This document shows positions 26,318 to 37,028 of a DNA stretch of 64,000 nucleotides, piece by piece. The notes beneath the pieces were generated by a model. It saw nothing but the letters and a program-made list of their open reading frames with translations, had not been told where the DNA came from and ran no database searches. The position numbers and the translations under genes were made by a program. Within the stretch, counting starts at the first letter, position 1, and the number at the start of each line of letters is the position of its first letter. The stretch comes from Aureliella helgolandensis (GTDB taxonomy: Bacteria > Planctomycetota > Planctomycetia > Pirellulales > Pirellulaceae), in the NCBI RefSeq assembly GCF_007752135.1, contig NZ_CP036298.1, positions 3,286,001 through 3,350,000 on the forward strand, in the 5' to 3' direction.

Positions 26318-27412
26318 ATGCCAGGTCTGTTTAGCCCTTTTACTCTTAAAGACACGACGCTTCGCAACCGAATCGTAGTCTCTCCGATGTGCCAATACAT
26401 GTCGCAGGAGGGCGTTGCCAACGATTGGCACCAAGTGCACTACACCTCAATGGCACGAGGTGGAGCAGGTGCGGTGATTGTGGAGGCGACCGCGGTTTCG
26501 CCGGAGGGCCGGATTTCCTGGGGCGACGCTGGGTTGTGGAACGACGAGCAAGCCGCTGCCCTAGAGCCGATTGTTGCAGCCATTCGAAAATGGGGAGCCG
26601 CCCCCGGAATTCAATTGGCTCACGCCGGTCGCAAGGCGTCCGCGAATCGTCCCTGGGAAGGGGATGACCATATCCCCGCAGGAGAGCCCAATGCCTGGCA
26701 GCCCATTGCGCCGTCGGCCATCCCCTTTGGTGCAAACCTGCCAAGAACCCCTCAGGAAATGTCGCTTCAGGACATTGCACGCGTTCAACAAGATGTGGTG
26801 CGAGCGGCTGAACGGGCTCGTGATGTCGGTTTTGAATGGTTGCAATTGCACCTTGCACACGGCTATTTGGCTCAGAACTTCTGGTCAACCTACTCCAATT
26901 CGCGGACCGATCACTATGGCGGTAGTGCTGAGAATCGGGGCCGTTACCTCTTAGAAACCTTGAGTGCGGTGCGGAAGGTGTGGCCCGAGAACCGGCCTCT
27001 GGCCGCTCGATTCAGCGTCGTCGAATTTGATGGGAACGATGAGCAAATGCTGCTCGAGTCGATCGCACTCCTTAAGAAGATGAAGCAGGCAGGGCTAGAT
27101 ACCGTTGACATTTCCATCGGCTTCAACACGCCAACTGCTAACATTCCTTGGGGACCAAATTTCCTAGGGGATATTGCCGGTCGTGTTCTGAGCGAAACGG
27201 GACTACCAGGAACGACGAGCTGGTATATCGATGGTCCTAAAGGCGCGGATCAGCTGATTCGCGATGGCAAAATCGATTTTGCGAGCATCGGCCGCCCCTT
27301 CTTGGCTGATCCGCACTGGGCCTACAAGGCGGCAAAAGAACTCGGGGTGGAAGATGCCGCTTGGAAGACCCTGCCGGCACCCTATGCACACTGGTTGGCT
27401 CGGTACCGGTGA
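26318..27412 (+). CDS. Old yellow enzyme family NADH:flavin oxidoreductase (YqjM/NamA-like)
   Basis: 364 residues; GAAGG lies about 7 bp before the ATG. A TIM-barrel FMN enzyme: LFSPFTLKDTTLRNRIVVSPMCQY (Cys and Tyr of the YqjM-type active site), IQLAHAGRKAS, LHLAHGYLAQNFWS with the His-x2-His-Gly-Tyr catalytic pattern, and NSRTDHYGGSAENRGRYLLE. C-terminal ASIGRPFLADPHWAYKAA binds the FMN phosphate. The YqjM-class features suggest reduction of activated C=C bonds with NAD(P)H in the cytosol. Monocistronic; it converges on the DUF1501/DUF1549 pair. Confidence 0.94.
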   Translation: MPGLFSPFTLKDTTLRNRIVVSPMCQYMSQEGVANDWHQVHYTSMARGGAGAVIVEATAVSPEGRISWGDAGLWNDEQAAALEPIVAAIRKWGAAPGIQLAHAGRKASANRPWEGDDHIPAGEPNAWQPIAPSAIPFGANLPRTPQEMSLQDIARVQQDVVRAAERARDVGFEWLQLHLAHGYLAQNFWSTYSNSRTDHYGGSAENRGRYLLETLSAVRKVWPENRPLAARFSVVEFDGNDEQMLLESIALLKKMKQAGLDTVDISIGFNTPTANIPWGPNFLGDIAGRVLSETGLPGTTSWYIDGPKGADQLIRDGKIDFASIGRPFLADPHWAYKAAKELGVEDAAWKTLPAPYAHWLARYR

Positions 27413-27625
27413 GCCACCGCTGCGTGTGCGCCGAAATCTCCCGCGGGGAACCCGCAGTCCGCAGTCAGCAGTGGGGGACGTCGAGTGAAGGTTTGTTCGC
27501 AGGTGTTTTCGCGGACGGGCGGTGCTTCAACGGCAGACGTTGCTAGGCGGTGGCCTAGGAACGCGAGGTCGGTAGGCGAAGCGGAGCGAGGGGACCGGTG
27601 GGGCAAATTGGATTCAAAGCGCCTG

Positions 27626-29116
27626 TTAAGCGAGAATGCCTTCGACCAGCTCCCCCTCGACGTCCGTGAGACGAAATCGCCTTCCCTGGTATTTGAACGT
27701 TAGACGCTCGTGATCGATCCCCAGGAGATGCAGGAGGGTTGCGTTCAGATCGTGGACGTGCACCGGATCGGCCACGATGTTGTAACTGTATTCGTCGGTT
27801 GTGCCCAGTGAAACGCCTGGTTTAACACCTCCGCCAGCAAGCCAAGTGGTAAAGCAACGCGGATGGTGATCACGTCCGTAATTGTCGACCGCAAGTTTGC
27901 CCTGGCAATAGGCCGTGCGACCGAATTCTCCTCCCCACACGACGAGCGTGTCCTCTAGCAAACCGCGATTCTTTAGATCGGTTACTAAAGCCGCACTGGC
28001 TTGATCAACTTCGCTGCATTGCTTGGTGATTCCCCCGGGCAATCCCCCATGCTGGTCCCAGCCTTTATGAAACAACTGAACGCACCGAACGTCCCGCTCT
28101 AGCAGACGACGGGCCAGCAGGCAGTTCGCGGCGAAGGTTCCGGGACGGCTGGCGTCTGGGCCATAGAGATCCAGCACGTGCTGAGGCTCGCTCGACAGAT
28201 CCGCGACCTCAGGTACGGAGGCTTGCATGCGAAATGCCATCTCGCTCTGAGCCACACGGGCTTCAATCAGCGGATCGAGTCGCTTGGCATACTCTTCTGC
28301 GTGCAATTCGTTGAGTCGATCTAGCATTCTGCGACGACTGGCACGGGTTACGCCAGCTGGATTACTCAGATAGAGCACTGGGTCGGCCCCGGCTCGAAAC
28401 TGCACCCCCTGGTGTTCCGCAGGTAGGAAACCGCTGCCCCACAAACGTGAGTAGAGGGGTTGTCCCCCCTTGTCCTTCGTGACTAAGACGCAAAAGGACG
28501 GCAAGTTGTCGTTGCTCGTTCCCAATCCGTAGTCGAGCCAGGATCCTAGTGACGGCCGGCCAGCGATCTGCGAGCCGGTTTGAATGAAAGTGATGGCTGG
28601 GTCGTGATTGATAGCTTCGGTATGCATCGACTTGATGAAGCACAGGTCGTCAGCGATCTTCGCCGTGTGCGGAAGCAACTCGCTAACCCAAGCCCCCGAC
28701 TGACCATGTTGCGCAAAAGAGAACTTCGACCCCGCAATGGGCAGGGAGGCCTGATTGCCGGACATGCCCGTTAGCCGCTGACCTTGTCGAATCGAATCGG
28801 GCAGCTCTCGTCCATGGTCGATATTCAACTGCGGTTTGTAGTCGAACAATTCCATCTGCGATGGTCCGCCACTCATGAACAGGTAGACGATGCGTTTGGC
28901 TTTAGGAGCGTGGTGGAAGGCTTTCAAGTGCGCCCGCGGACTGAGCCCGCTGCTAACAATTGCGTTGCCAGCGGTTGTTCCTTCGTTGGCCAAAATTTCG
29001 GGCGCAAAGACACTCGCCAAGGCTGCGGTACCGAGCCCCAGGCTGGAACGTCCAAAAAAATGACGACGGGTGAGTTCAAGTCCTAATGGACGGGATGGAT
29101 CAAGATTCGTTGACAT
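27626..29116 (-). CDS. DUF1501 family exported protein
   Basis: 496 residues. Twin-arginine signal [21 protein letters not shown] near residues 15-35. Family motifs in order are [88 protein letters not shown] and [10 protein letters not shown]. The fold is of the alkaline phosphatase/sulfatase superfamily, but catalytic activity is unproven. The gene starts only 4 bp after the stop of the DUF1549/DUF1553 gene, so the two are co-expressed and probably act together at the cell envelope. It is about 70 residues longer than the DUF1501 protein at 3.5-4.8 kb. Confidence 0.93.
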   Translation of the reverse strand: MSTNLDPSRPLGLELTRRHFFGRSSLGLGTAALASVFAPEILANEGTTAGNAIVSSGLSPRAHLKAFHHAPKAKRIVYLFMSGGPSQMELFDYKPQLNIDHGRELPDSIRQGQRLTGMSGNQASLPIAGSKFSFAQHGQSGAWVSELLPHTAKIADDLCFIKSMHTEAINHDPAITFIQTGSQIAGRPSLGSWLDYGLGTSNDNLPSFCVLVTKDKGGQPLYSRLWGSGFLPAEHQGVQFRAGADPVLYLSNPAGVTRASRRRMLDRLNELHAEEYAKRLDPLIEARVAQSEMAFRMQASVPEVADLSSEPQHVLDLYGPDASRPGTFAANCLLARRLLERDVRCVQLFHKGWDQHGGLPGGITKQCSEVDQASAALVTDLKNRGLLEDTLVVWGGEFGRTAYCQGKLAVDNYGRDHHPRCFTTWLAGGGVKPGVSLGTTDEYSYNIVADPVHVHDLNATLLHLLGIDHERLTFKYQGRRFRLTDVEGELVEGILA

Positions 29117-29120
29117 GGTT

Positions 29121-32100
29121 TTAGCGTTTCATTACGGTTTCATCAAAACTGATCAGCCCTTCGGCCACGACACATAGAGTGGCGAGTACATGTTGATCCA
29201 TATCTGGTGGGACGGCCTGATCCCCAATGGCCAGCAGTTGTGAAGCTGCATCTGTTTCACTCTGAAAGTACTGGAGCTGCTCAGCATACATCGCAAGCAA
29301 TATTTTTGATTCGCTGGGCGTCAAGTCCCGTCCGGTCAAACTTCGGAAAATGTAAGCAATGCGCGACGCTGTTTCGTCACTGTGCCTAATTGCCCGCACA
29401 GCCAGCATGCGAGCCGCTTCGATATACTGAGGGTCGTTGAGTAAAACTAACGTCTGCATCGGCGTCATTGTCGTTTGCCGACGAACCACGCATACCTCCC
29501 GGTTGCTGGCGTCGAGCGTCATCATCGAAGGAGGTGGGCTGGTGCGTTTCCAATAGGTGTACAAGCTCCGTCGGTAGCTCCCCTCCCCCTGATCGCGTTC
29601 GTACGAAATTCCAGCCTTTTCCTCCCACAAACCAGCAGGCTGGTAGGGTTTGACAGGCGGTCCGCCGATTTGGTCGACTAGCAGGCCGCTAGAGGCCAAC
29701 GCCAGATCCCGAATCATCTCCGCAGACAATCGATTTGCCGGGCCTCGCGACAACCAGCGATTTTCTGGATCTCTCTCCAACAATTCCGAGGTCGGATTGG
29801 AACTCTGACGGTAGGTGGCTGACATAACCATTTTTTTAATCAGCGCTTTGACGTCCCAATGCTGATCTACAAAATCACGGGCCAGCCAATCGAGCAATTC
29901 GGGGTGTGTTGGGGATTCACCCTGCAATCCAAAATCTTCCGCCGTACCCACCAACCCCACTCCGAACAGCGACTGCCAAAATCGATTGACGGCAACACGT
30001 GCGGTGAGCGGATGGTCGGGATGTACGAGCCATTGGGCAAGATCGAGTCGGTTCGGGCGTTCGGAAGTCTCCAGTGGCAGGATGCTCTTGGGAGTGGCGC
30101 GTTCGACAGGTTCCCCAATTGCATCATACGCACCTCTCAATAGGACGAACGTTGGCCGGGGCGTCGGCAATTCTCGCATCACCATAATTTCGGGTACGGG
30201 ATCGACAATTTGGGCTAGCGTCTCTCGAGCCGTGCGAAGCTCGCTGTTCAGCAATCGGTAATCTGCCTGTTGTGTGATGAAATAGTCCTGCAGGGAAGCG
30301 TCATCCATGTTGTAAAGGACTTCAGCCAGGTTCTCCGGCGCCGCATCGGACAGGTAGAGTAGCTGCAGTTCGAGTGGACTCAACTGCCGATCGAAGACTT
30401 TCAATTCATCGACTGCGCCATGTTTTAAGCCTTTGTCGCGGAATCTTTGCCCGATGGTGAGCGTGTCAGCCTCCCCACCACCATAGCCATCGGCACCATG
30501 AATGTGTTTGGTCAGCCCATCTCTGACGACTTCAATCTCAGCCGGTTCGCCATTGATGTACAGGGTCAGTCCAGCAGCACGACTCGAGCCGTCGTAGACC
30601 ATTGAGACGTGAGTCCATTGGTCGATCGGCATGGCCGCGACACTGCGAACGCGAATTGCGTTGCCTGGCCAGAAGTGGACCAGGGCGGCACTCAATTTTC
30701 CCTCTTCGATGAGCAATTCGTAGCCGCGGCTACCGGAGTCAGTCCAGGCGCGGGAGCGGTGGAAAATCACGGCCCTGTCGAAGACCTCGGGAAGGTTCAG
30801 CCAAAGCGAAATCGCGAAGGGCTGGGTTCGAGAAAAGTTGTTCCCCGACTTCACGTCAATGCTGTTCTCACCACTCAGCTCCAGGGCTTGTCCCACGCGC
30901 CCTGCAATGGACGTTGGATCATCGTTCGTTCGGCCTGGCGCGTCTGGGTGGGCGCGGTTGGGGACTACCGCTTCCTGCAGCGCATCCAGCGGATAGTCGC
31001 CGATCAAATTTGCTTGTAGGGATTGTTTCAGCATCTCGGCAAGTGACCGTTCCGCAGCAGCCGCAGTGGCTGTGTTACGGCGGACGTCGCTCAAGCTACT
31101 TCGCCAACGCTGGTAGGCATCTTGATCGAAGGTGAGTTCTTGCAGGCGCTGTTCCAAGATCGCAATTTGTTCCTGGGCCTTTCGGATCTCGGCTTCTTGA
31201 TTCTCTTCGCTCAATCGCAGTGTGGGAGTTGGTACCGCTTGATTGAAATGGGAGTAGAGTCCCGCCTCATCGATGCTGTTGAAATAGGCGCTCAGCTGGT
31301 AGTATTCGCGTTGCGAGATGGGATCGTACTTGTGGTCATGGCAGCGGCAACACTCTAGCGTCATGCCGAGAAATGCGGTTCCAAAGGTGTTGACTCGATC
31401 TGCGACGTATTCGGCCCGAAACTCTTCTTCAACGCTTCCTCCTTCGTTGGTCTGGCGATGGTTGCGATTGAAGGCGGTGGCTAAAACTTGATTCTGCGTT
31501 GCGTCGGGGAGAAGGTCTCCGGCAATCTGCCAAGTCACGAATTGGTCGTAGGGGAGGTTGTCGTTGAATGCTTGGATCACCCAATCGCGCCAAGGCCACA
31601 TAGCGCGGTAGCGGTCGTTTTGATAGCCGTAGGTGTCTGCGTAACGGGCCACGTCCAACCAGTCGACTGCCATTCGCTCTCCGTACTGGCGACTCGCCAG
31701 CAAGCGGTCCACTACTTTTTCATAAGCATCGGCTGATTGGTCTGCTACGAAAGCATCGATGTCGGCTAGTGTGGGAGGCAGGCCTGTGAGATCAAAGGTC
31801 AAGCGACGAATCAATGTTGCGCGATCAGCGATTGGACTGGGGGTAAGGCCCTGCTTTTGCAGCTTTGCAAGAACAAATGCGTCGATAGGGTTCCGCACCC
31901 AACCTTCCTGCTTGACATCGGGTAAGGCCGGAGTGCGCGGAGCAACAAACGCCCAGTGCTCCTCGTACTTGCCTCCCTCGGCAACCCATTGCCGGAGCAA
32001 ACGCTTCTCTTCGGACGTCAGGCTCAGATTGGAATCGGGCGGCGGCATCAGCTCATCGCCATCGGTGCTTTCAATCCTGAGGATCATTTCACTGGCATCG

Positions 32101-32351
32101 GGCTCACCCTTTACAATTGCAATCTCGTGAGCCGACTCCGTCAAATCAAACCGGAGGTCGGTTGCGCGTTGCCCCGCGTCGGGGCCGTGACACAGATAAC
32201 AACGGTCCGAGAGTAAAGGACGAATATCGCGCACAAAATCAATTGGTTCGTCGGCAAACAATGATCTGCTAGAAAATACGCTGCTCAAGAGAAGGCCGCA
32301 AATCAGTGCGAGTGTGCTAGTGCGGAAAATTTGCGAACGGATGGCATGCAT
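29121..32351 (-). CDS. PSCyt1-DUF1549-LamG-DUF1553 planctomycete cytochrome-like protein
   Basis: 1076 residues. Signal peptide (about 1-33, ending SLFADE), then the PSCyt1 haem motif CYLCH at residues 51-55. DUF1549 at about 155-365 contains [22 protein letters not shown] and a second Cxx[16 protein letters not shown] coiled coil at about 390-430 leads to a LamG/concanavalin-like domain at about 480-650 ([33 protein letters not shown]). DUF1553 at about 790-1050 has [29 protein letters not shown] and [22 protein letters not shown]. The LamG insert suggests binding of a polysaccharide. First gene of a two-gene operon with DUF1501. The overall domain order is classic for the group; its biochemical role is still unknown. 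Confidence 0.94.
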   Translation of the reverse strand: MHAIRSQIFRTSTLALICGLLLSSVFSSRSLFADEPIDFVRDIRPLLSDRCYLCHGPDAGQRATDLRFDLTESAHEIAIVKGEPDASEMILRIESTDGDELMPPPDSNLSLTSEEKRLLRQWVAEGGKYEEHWAFVAPRTPALPDVKQEGWVRNPIDAFVLAKLQKQGLTPSPIADRATLIRRLTFDLTGLPPTLADIDAFVADQSADAYEKVVDRLLASRQYGERMAVDWLDVARYADTYGYQNDRYRAMWPWRDWVIQAFNDNLPYDQFVTWQIAGDLLPDATQNQVLATAFNRNHRQTNEGGSVEEEFRAEYVADRVNTFGTAFLGMTLECCRCHDHKYDPISQREYYQLSAYFNSIDEAGLYSHFNQAVPTPTLRLSEENQEAEIRKAQEQIAILEQRLQELTFDQDAYQRWRSSLSDVRRNTATAAAAERSLAEMLKQSLQANLIGDYPLDALQEAVVPNRAHPDAPGRTNDDPTSIAGRVGQALELSGENSIDVKSGNNFSRTQPFAISLWLNLPEVFDRAVIFHRSRAWTDSGSRGYELLIEEGKLSAALVHFWPGNAIRVRSVAAMPIDQWTHVSMVYDGSSRAAGLTLYINGEPAEIEVVRDGLTKHIHGADGYGGGEADTLTIGQRFRDKGLKHGAVDELKVFDRQLSPLELQLLYLSDAAPENLAEVLYNMDDASLQDYFITQQADYRLLNSELRTARETLAQIVDPVPEIMVMRELPTPRPTFVLLRGAYDAIGEPVERATPKSILPLETSERPNRLDLAQWLVHPDHPLTARVAVNRFWQSLFGVGLVGTAEDFGLQGESPTHPELLDWLARDFVDQHWDVKALIKKMVMSATYRQSSNPTSELLERDPENRWLSRGPANRLSAEMIRDLALASSGLLVDQIGGPPVKPYQPAGLWEEKAGISYERDQGEGSYRRSLYTYWKRTSPPPSMMTLDASNREVCVVRRQTTMTPMQTLVLLNDPQYIEAARMLAVRAIRHSDETASRIAYIFRSLTGRDLTPSESKILLAMYAEQLQYFQSETDAASQLLAIGDQAVPPDMDQHVLATLCVVAEGLISFDETVMKR

Positions 32352-32657
32352 AGAAGACTAAATGGAAATTGATAGAGTGAGGCCTGCGGTAGGCTGGAAC
32401 AGTGATCTTTGTCAGGCTCCATTGTATCCGATGGGCTGAACCATTGCTGATCCCAATTTCGAGACCTTCCCCATTCGTTTTGCCAATTTTTGACAACGCA
32501 ATTGGAATGCTGTACTATCTCGGTGATACACACCCCGTTGCAAGTCCCAATTCGCTAGAAATCTGCAGCTGAGGCTAGCGTAAACGAAGGTTTCGGTGAC
32601 CGAATAGTGGTAGGGGAATAGATAGTGGTAGAGTTCACGTTCAATAGGGGACACCTC
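32352..32657. other. Divergent intergenic region
   Basis: About 306 bp between the DUF1549 gene (minus) and the DUF1559-like gene (plus). A candidate -35/-10 pair is TTGACA (about 32490) with TACTAT (about 32513) for the plus strand, spacing about 17 bp; the pair is plausible but unproven. Confidence 0.4.
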
Positions 32658-34310
32658 ATGAGCAACACGATTGATGGGCATAGCAAACGCACGCGGCGGG
32701 GTGTTTTGTCGGGACTGGCCCTGTTGATGTTGGGGAGCCTGCTGCTTCCGTCGCACTTGACAGCGCAGGACGGATTGGGAGAAGTACTGACGTCCCACAC
32801 GCCGCATGAGACTTTAGCAATTGTTTCAGTATGGCCCAAGGAAGCGGCTAGCAAAGAGAAGCTACAGCTGGCTCCGCTAGAAGTCATTACCGCCGCAGGG
32901 CTTGAGCAGATCGGAATGGACCCATTGCTGATCGATCGCGTGGATGTACTGATCGGTATGCCGGGCCCTATGGGACCGCAGTTCGGCGCACTCGTACAGA
33001 ACAGTGCACCGGTGGACCTGGGGCAACTCAATGCCGACTTGTTCGATGGGGAAGGTCTGCATGAAGACAAAGGGTTCTCCTACATGGCGATGCGGGGGCC
33101 GGAGGAGATGGTGGTTCATCAGCTTTCCCCGACAACTTTAATCGTTGGTACGAAGATCTTTGCAAAGCGGATGACGGACGATCATGGTGAGCCGGGACGA
33201 TTGGCGGCCGTGGCAGGGAATATTCAAGCCGGGCAGGAGCTGATGGCCATCGTGTCCGTCGAATCATTGCGTCCACTGTTGCAAGGGCTACTGCAAGGCG
33301 GCGGGCCGATGCAACTTCCACCTAGGGTTGCCCAGGATGTGAATGGCATCGTGGCTGCTACCGAGTTTCTGGCCGTTCGCGTCATGATTTCAGACTCCGA
33401 AAAATTGCAAGTGATCCTAACTGGCGAGGATGCTAAGAATGCGGACGCTATTGAAAAGAGCGTTCAAAACTTGCTTGCTTTCAGTAGTCAAATGATTGTG
33501 GAGCAGATGAAAGGGGAGATTTCCACTGAGACTCCAACCGGTTTGGCTACGCATCAGTACATGGATCGGATCAGCAAAGTCCTGGTTAGCAAGCTAACAC
33601 CGGTGCGGGCTGGTAATCGCCTAGTGCTGGAGCTGAGCGAGTTCCAGAATATCAGTATTATTGGAACTTTGACTGGCTTGCTATTACCTGCCGTTCAGTC
33701 GGCTCGCATGGCTGCGCGGCGGATGCAGTCGTCGAACAATCTCAAGCAGATTGCGTTGGCAATGCATAATTTTCACGAGTCCTACAAAAGTTTCCCTGCC
33801 ACGGCAGGGCTAGATGATGATGGCAATCCTATGATTAGCTGGAGAGTTGCCATCCTGCCGTTTATCGAAGAGGCGGCGTTGTTCGAGCGTTTCAAATTAG
33901 ATGAGCCCTGGGACAGTGAGCACAACATCGCCCTGCTGGAGGAGATGCCCTCCACGTATAAGCACCCCGACAAGCCCACTAAGCCTGGGTATACCGTCTA
34001 CCAAGCCACTGTAGGCGAGGAGTCTTTGCTGCGTTTGAAGGAACCGACTCGATTCGCGGATATCACCGATGGTACCAGCAACACCATTATGGTGATCGAG
34101 ACGACTGCCGAAGCGGCTGTCCCCTGGACGGCACCCGAGGATTTTAATGTCGATCCCGAGAATTTGGAGCTGGAAAAACTCTTCTTCCGCGGGATTACCC
34201 AAGCCGCTTTCGGCGATGGAAGCGTCCGAGTGCTGAGTGAAAGCATCGACATGGGAGTGCTCAACGCGTTGTTTACTCGGGCAGGCGGTGAAGTGGTAGG
34301 CGCGTTCTAG
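32658..34310 (+). CDS. Exported protein with internal DUF1559 domain
   Basis: 550 residues from the ATG at 32658 (MSNTIDGHSKRTRRG); the frame is open from 32625. A signal peptide with basic start (KRTRRGVLSGLALLMLG) ends near LTAQDG. Residues about 40-330 are an uncharacterised alpha/beta region. The DUF1559 signature (LLLPAVQSARMAARRMQSSN then NLKQIALAMHNFHESYKSFP) begins at about residue 338, in the middle of the protein rather than after an N-terminal prepilin helix. The C-terminal motif FGDGSVRVLSESID is the usual DUF1559 end. Function unknown; probably envelope-located. Monocistronic, between divergent and co-directional genes. Confidence 0.85.
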   Translation: MSNTIDGHSKRTRRGVLSGLALLMLGSLLLPSHLTAQDGLGEVLTSHTPHETLAIVSVWPKEAASKEKLQLAPLEVITAAGLEQIGMDPLLIDRVDVLIGMPGPMGPQFGALVQNSAPVDLGQLNADLFDGEGLHEDKGFSYMAMRGPEEMVVHQLSPTTLIVGTKIFAKRMTDDHGEPGRLAAVAGNIQAGQELMAIVSVESLRPLLQGLLQGGGPMQLPPRVAQDVNGIVAATEFLAVRVMISDSEKLQVILTGEDAKNADAIEKSVQNLLAFSSQMIVEQMKGEISTETPTGLATHQYMDRISKVLVSKLTPVRAGNRLVLELSEFQNISIIGTLTGLLLPAVQSARMAARRMQSSNNLKQIALAMHNFHESYKSFPATAGLDDDGNPMISWRVAILPFIEEAALFERFKLDEPWDSEHNIALLEEMPSTYKHPDKPTKPGYTVYQATVGEESLLRLKEPTRFADITDGTSNTIMVIETTAEAAVPWTAPEDFNVDPENLELEKLFFRGITQAAFGDGSVRVLSESIDMGVLNALFTRAGGEVVGAF

Positions 34311-34552
34311 CTGCCCAAAACTGGTCGGGAAACTAGTCCTACTGGTATACAAGGATTTACGAAGGTGAACGGCCTCTTGGTGAGTCGTGCAACGCGGCTA
34401 AGTACCGGTCCCCCATTGATTGCCGCCTTAGAGGCCAGCAAGGGCGGAATATGGGGGGCCGCCTCGCCTTACCGTGTCTGGTTGACTAAAATCGGAGACT
34501 CGCCAATACGGGCGAGTGTCGTCCATTCCATCTAAAAACTCGAGAATCTTCC

Positions 34553-35308
34553 ATGCTTAGAATTTTTGGTACCTTTGCCTTGCTAATGGTTATGCCCGCT
34601 GCCTGTGTCCTTGCGCAAGAAACGCCCGTGCAGGAAACCGTCCATGCGCCTGCTGAATCCGAAGGGATGAAGGCACTGTTCAATGGCGAGAATCTTGAAG
34701 GCTGGGATGGCGACACCACACTTTGGCAGGTCAAGGATGGGGTCATTCATGGGCAGACAACGCCTGAGAACAAAGCCAGCGGAAATACGTTTCTGATCTG
34801 GCAGGGGGGGGACCTGAAAGACTTCGAATTGCGTCTCTCCTACCGCTGCTCGCGCGAGAACAACTCGGGCATTCAGTACCGTTCGAAACACATCACTGAT
34901 GGAAAAGTGAGCAATAAGTGGGTGGTTCGTGGGTACCAGCATGAGATTCGCAATAGTAACAAGCTGCCAGACGTGTCGGGCTTTATCTACGGTGAAGGGC
35001 TGGGACGAGGTCGCATTTGTCTCGTGGGCGAGAAGGCCGTCGCGAAGTCTGCTAAGGAACGCGACATCACGGACCAGTTGATCGACCAAGCTGGAATCGA
35101 AAAGCTGATCAAACTTGATGCCTGGAATGACGTCGTGATCGTTGCCAAGGGAAATCGCATCCAGCATTACCTCAACGATCGTCTTATCCTCGACTTTACC
35201 GATGGAGAGGATTTGGCGTTACGGAGTGGCGTGTTGGCCTTGCAAATCCATGCTGGCGTTCCCATGTGGACTGAATTCAAAAACATCCGCGTCAAGGAAT
35301 TGAACTAA
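34553..35308 (+). CDS. DUF1080 (3-keto-disaccharide hydrolase family) exported protein
   Basis: 251 residues. N-terminal signal peptide (MLRIFGTFALLMVMPAACVLAQ). The DUF1080 domain covers about 38-250: MKALFNGENLEGWDGD, LWQVKDGVIHGQT, FELRLSYRCSRENNSGIQYRS, YQHEIRNSN, WNDVVIVAKGNRIQHYLND and ALQIHAGVPMWTEFKNIRVKEL. The fold is a concanavalin-like beta sandwich; members in Bacteroidota hydrolyse 3-keto-glucosides. Very abundant in planctomycetes, often with sugar-degradation genes, although none is adjacent here. A pstS operon lies 660 bp downstream. Confidence 0.92.
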   Translation: MLRIFGTFALLMVMPAACVLAQETPVQETVHAPAESEGMKALFNGENLEGWDGDTTLWQVKDGVIHGQTTPENKASGNTFLIWQGGDLKDFELRLSYRCSRENNSGIQYRSKHITDGKVSNKWVVRGYQHEIRNSNKLPDVSGFIYGEGLGRGRICLVGEKAVAKSAKERDITDQLIDQAGIEKLIKLDAWNDVVIVAKGNRIQHYLNDRLILDFTDGEDLALRSGVLALQIHAGVPMWTEFKNIRVKELN

Positions 35309-35836
35309 GCTCTTGCTCTTTGATTTTCAGGCTTCGCCTGGGAATCCGCGGTCTTGCAAGTTCTGACTTGGCAGTGTGGCCAATAGCACTTCCTGAATTT
35401 AGCAGTGATGCGTCTATTGTCCCTGGCATAGTCAATAGTCGCCAGCCACAGCGCCCAGGTAGAGCACGGTCCCCCGGGGCCGTGTTCGCAATTAACGTGC
35501 TCTGCAGGTGGTTTAGGGGGATCGGAGTGAGGATCCGCACGAATCACTTGTTCCCTGCTCGCTGGGCATTCCATTGGCGGTAGGCTAGGACTAGCCTGCA
35601 AGCCTGGTGGCCTGGGGGCCCGCTGCCGTCCGCTCAGGCAAGCCCCTCTCCCCCATCCCCCCGGAGTGCTGGTGCACTCCAGTATGGCCACCCGGGGTCT
35701 GTCCCCGCCCGGCTCTATGTCTCCTCGCGGCTCTTGGTAGCATGGTCCCCCTGGGCCGTGTGGGACAAAACAGTGCACGGGTGGACAGGTAGCTACCTGC
35801 CATTCTTATGTCTCGAACTTGCTAAAAGAGCGGTTT
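35309..35836. repeat. GC-rich intergenic tract with hairpins and a dispersed 15-bp motif
   Basis: No gene is supported. AGAGCACG at 35461-35468 pairs with CGTGCTCT at 35496-35503. Between them, CCCCCGGGGCCGTGT at 35471-35485 is identical to 12943-12957, and recurs with one mismatch at 35747-35761. TGTCCCC occurs at 35700-35706. GGAGTGC/GCACTCC at about 35662-35679 forms another small hairpin. The tract resembles the repeat region at 12.4-13.0 kb. Confidence 0.65.
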
Positions 35837-35864
35837 GTTAAGGGCGGGTTAAGGACGTGTTAAT
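35837..35864 (+). promoter_or_regulatory. Candidate Pho box of the pst operon
   Basis: Three direct repeats with an exact 11-bp period: GTTAAG at 35837-35842, GTTAAG at 35848-35853 and GTTAAT at 35859-35864. Spacers are 5 bp. Direct hexamer repeats one helical turn apart are the layout of PhoB and PhoP boxes, and TTAA-centred hexamers with about 5-bp spacers are known for PhoP in Bacillus. It sits 103 bp upstream of the pstS start. Binding is inferred. Confidence 0.65.
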
Positions 35865-35967
35865 AGTTCATGTGTGAGGCTTTCTAGGCTTAACTGCTTG
35901 GTCTAAAACGGTCGTCTACACCAACTGAACCGTTTGCCATCCATCGCCCCAGTCCCATGAGGCCTCC

Positions 35968-37014
35968 ATGTTGTTTCGCCTTGCTACAGTGTGCATCTCT
36001 TCCCTGTTGATGCTTCTCTTGGTCGGATGTGGGGCAAGTTCGGGGGATTCTGCCAGTTCGAATATCAAACTCCAGGGCTCTGGAGCAAGCTTTCCAGCAC
36101 CGCTCTACGGTCGTTGGTTCAAGGAATACAGTACCGCTACGGCAGGCGTCAAAGTGGACTACCAGGCCAAGGGGAGTGGCGGTGGGATCAAGGATTTCAT
36201 TGAGCACACGGTCGACTTCGCTGCGAGCGATGCGGCCATGAATGACGAGGAGATCGCGCAGGCAAAGCCTGGTGTGGTGATGCTGCCCATGACCGCCGGC
36301 AGTGTCGTGCTGGCTTACAACTTGGCCGAGTTTAAGCAGCCTCTCAAGCTTTCGAGAGAGGCCTATTCCAAGATCTTCTTAGGACAAATCTCCAACTGGA
36401 ATGATCCGGCAATTGCCGCCGCAAACGCGGGAACAGCACTTCCCGATTTGCCGATCACGGTGGTGCATCGCGCAGATAGTAGTGGCACGACCTTCGTGGT
36501 GACCAATCACTTGAGTGCGATGAGCAGGGAGTTCGCGGATGGTCCAGGCGTCGGCAAGTCGGTCAACTGGCCGGAGAGTGACAAGTTCATCGCCTCCCCC
36601 AAGAATGATGGTGTGACTGCCACGGTTATGCAGACGCCGGGTGCGATTGGTTACGTTGAGTTTGGGTTCGCAGAACAGGCCAAACTCCCGATGGCCGAGC
36701 TTGAAAACAAGTCGGGCAACTACGTGGCACCAACCCTTGAGAATGCCAAAGCGGCATTGGCTGGTGTCGAGATGCCGGCCGACATGCGGGCTTGGCTGCC
36801 CGATCCGGAGGGGGCTCAGGCCTATCCGATTGTTAGCTACACCTGGTTGCTATGCTACACCGAGTACGACGAGGCTGAAAAAGCGGCCGCGTTAAAGCAG
36901 CTTGTCGCCTGGTGTTTGAGTGAAGGGCAAAAGTCGAGTGCCGAAATGGGCTATGTGCCGCTGCCTGAAAACGTAGTGAGCGCCGTGAAGGCGCAGTTGG
37001 ATTCGATTCACTAG
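35968..37014 (+). CDS. pstS: Phosphate ABC transporter substrate-binding lipoprotein
   Basis: 348 residues. Lipoprotein signal MLFRLATVCISSLLMLLLVGC with lipidated Cys21. PstS motifs include LQGSGASFPAPLYGRWFKEY, YQAKGSGGGIKDF, VDFAASDAAMNDEE, HRADSSGTTFVVTNHL and VMQTPGAIGYVEFGFA; the Ser/Thr-rich phosphate-binding loops are intact. It binds inorganic phosphate outside the inner membrane and delivers it to PstCA. First gene of pstSCAB, 14 bp before pstC, and preceded by a candidate Pho box, so expression is probably induced by phosphate limitation. Confidence 0.97.
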   Translation: MLFRLATVCISSLLMLLLVGCGASSGDSASSNIKLQGSGASFPAPLYGRWFKEYSTATAGVKVDYQAKGSGGGIKDFIEHTVDFAASDAAMNDEEIAQAKPGVVMLPMTAGSVVLAYNLAEFKQPLKLSREAYSKIFLGQISNWNDPAIAAANAGTALPDLPITVVHRADSSGTTFVVTNHLSAMSREFADGPGVGKSVNWPESDKFIASPKNDGVTATVMQTPGAIGYVEFGFAEQAKLPMAELENKSGNYVAPTLENAKAALAGVEMPADMRAWLPDPEGAQAYPIVSYTWLLCYTEYDEAEKAAALKQLVAWCLSEGQKSSAEMGYVPLPENVVSAVKAQLDSIH

Positions 37015-37028
37015 ATTATCGAGTAAGT

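Noticed and set aside
34583-35167. 194-residue frame opposite the DUF1080 gene
   Set aside because: Antisense shadow of a gene with clear family motifs.
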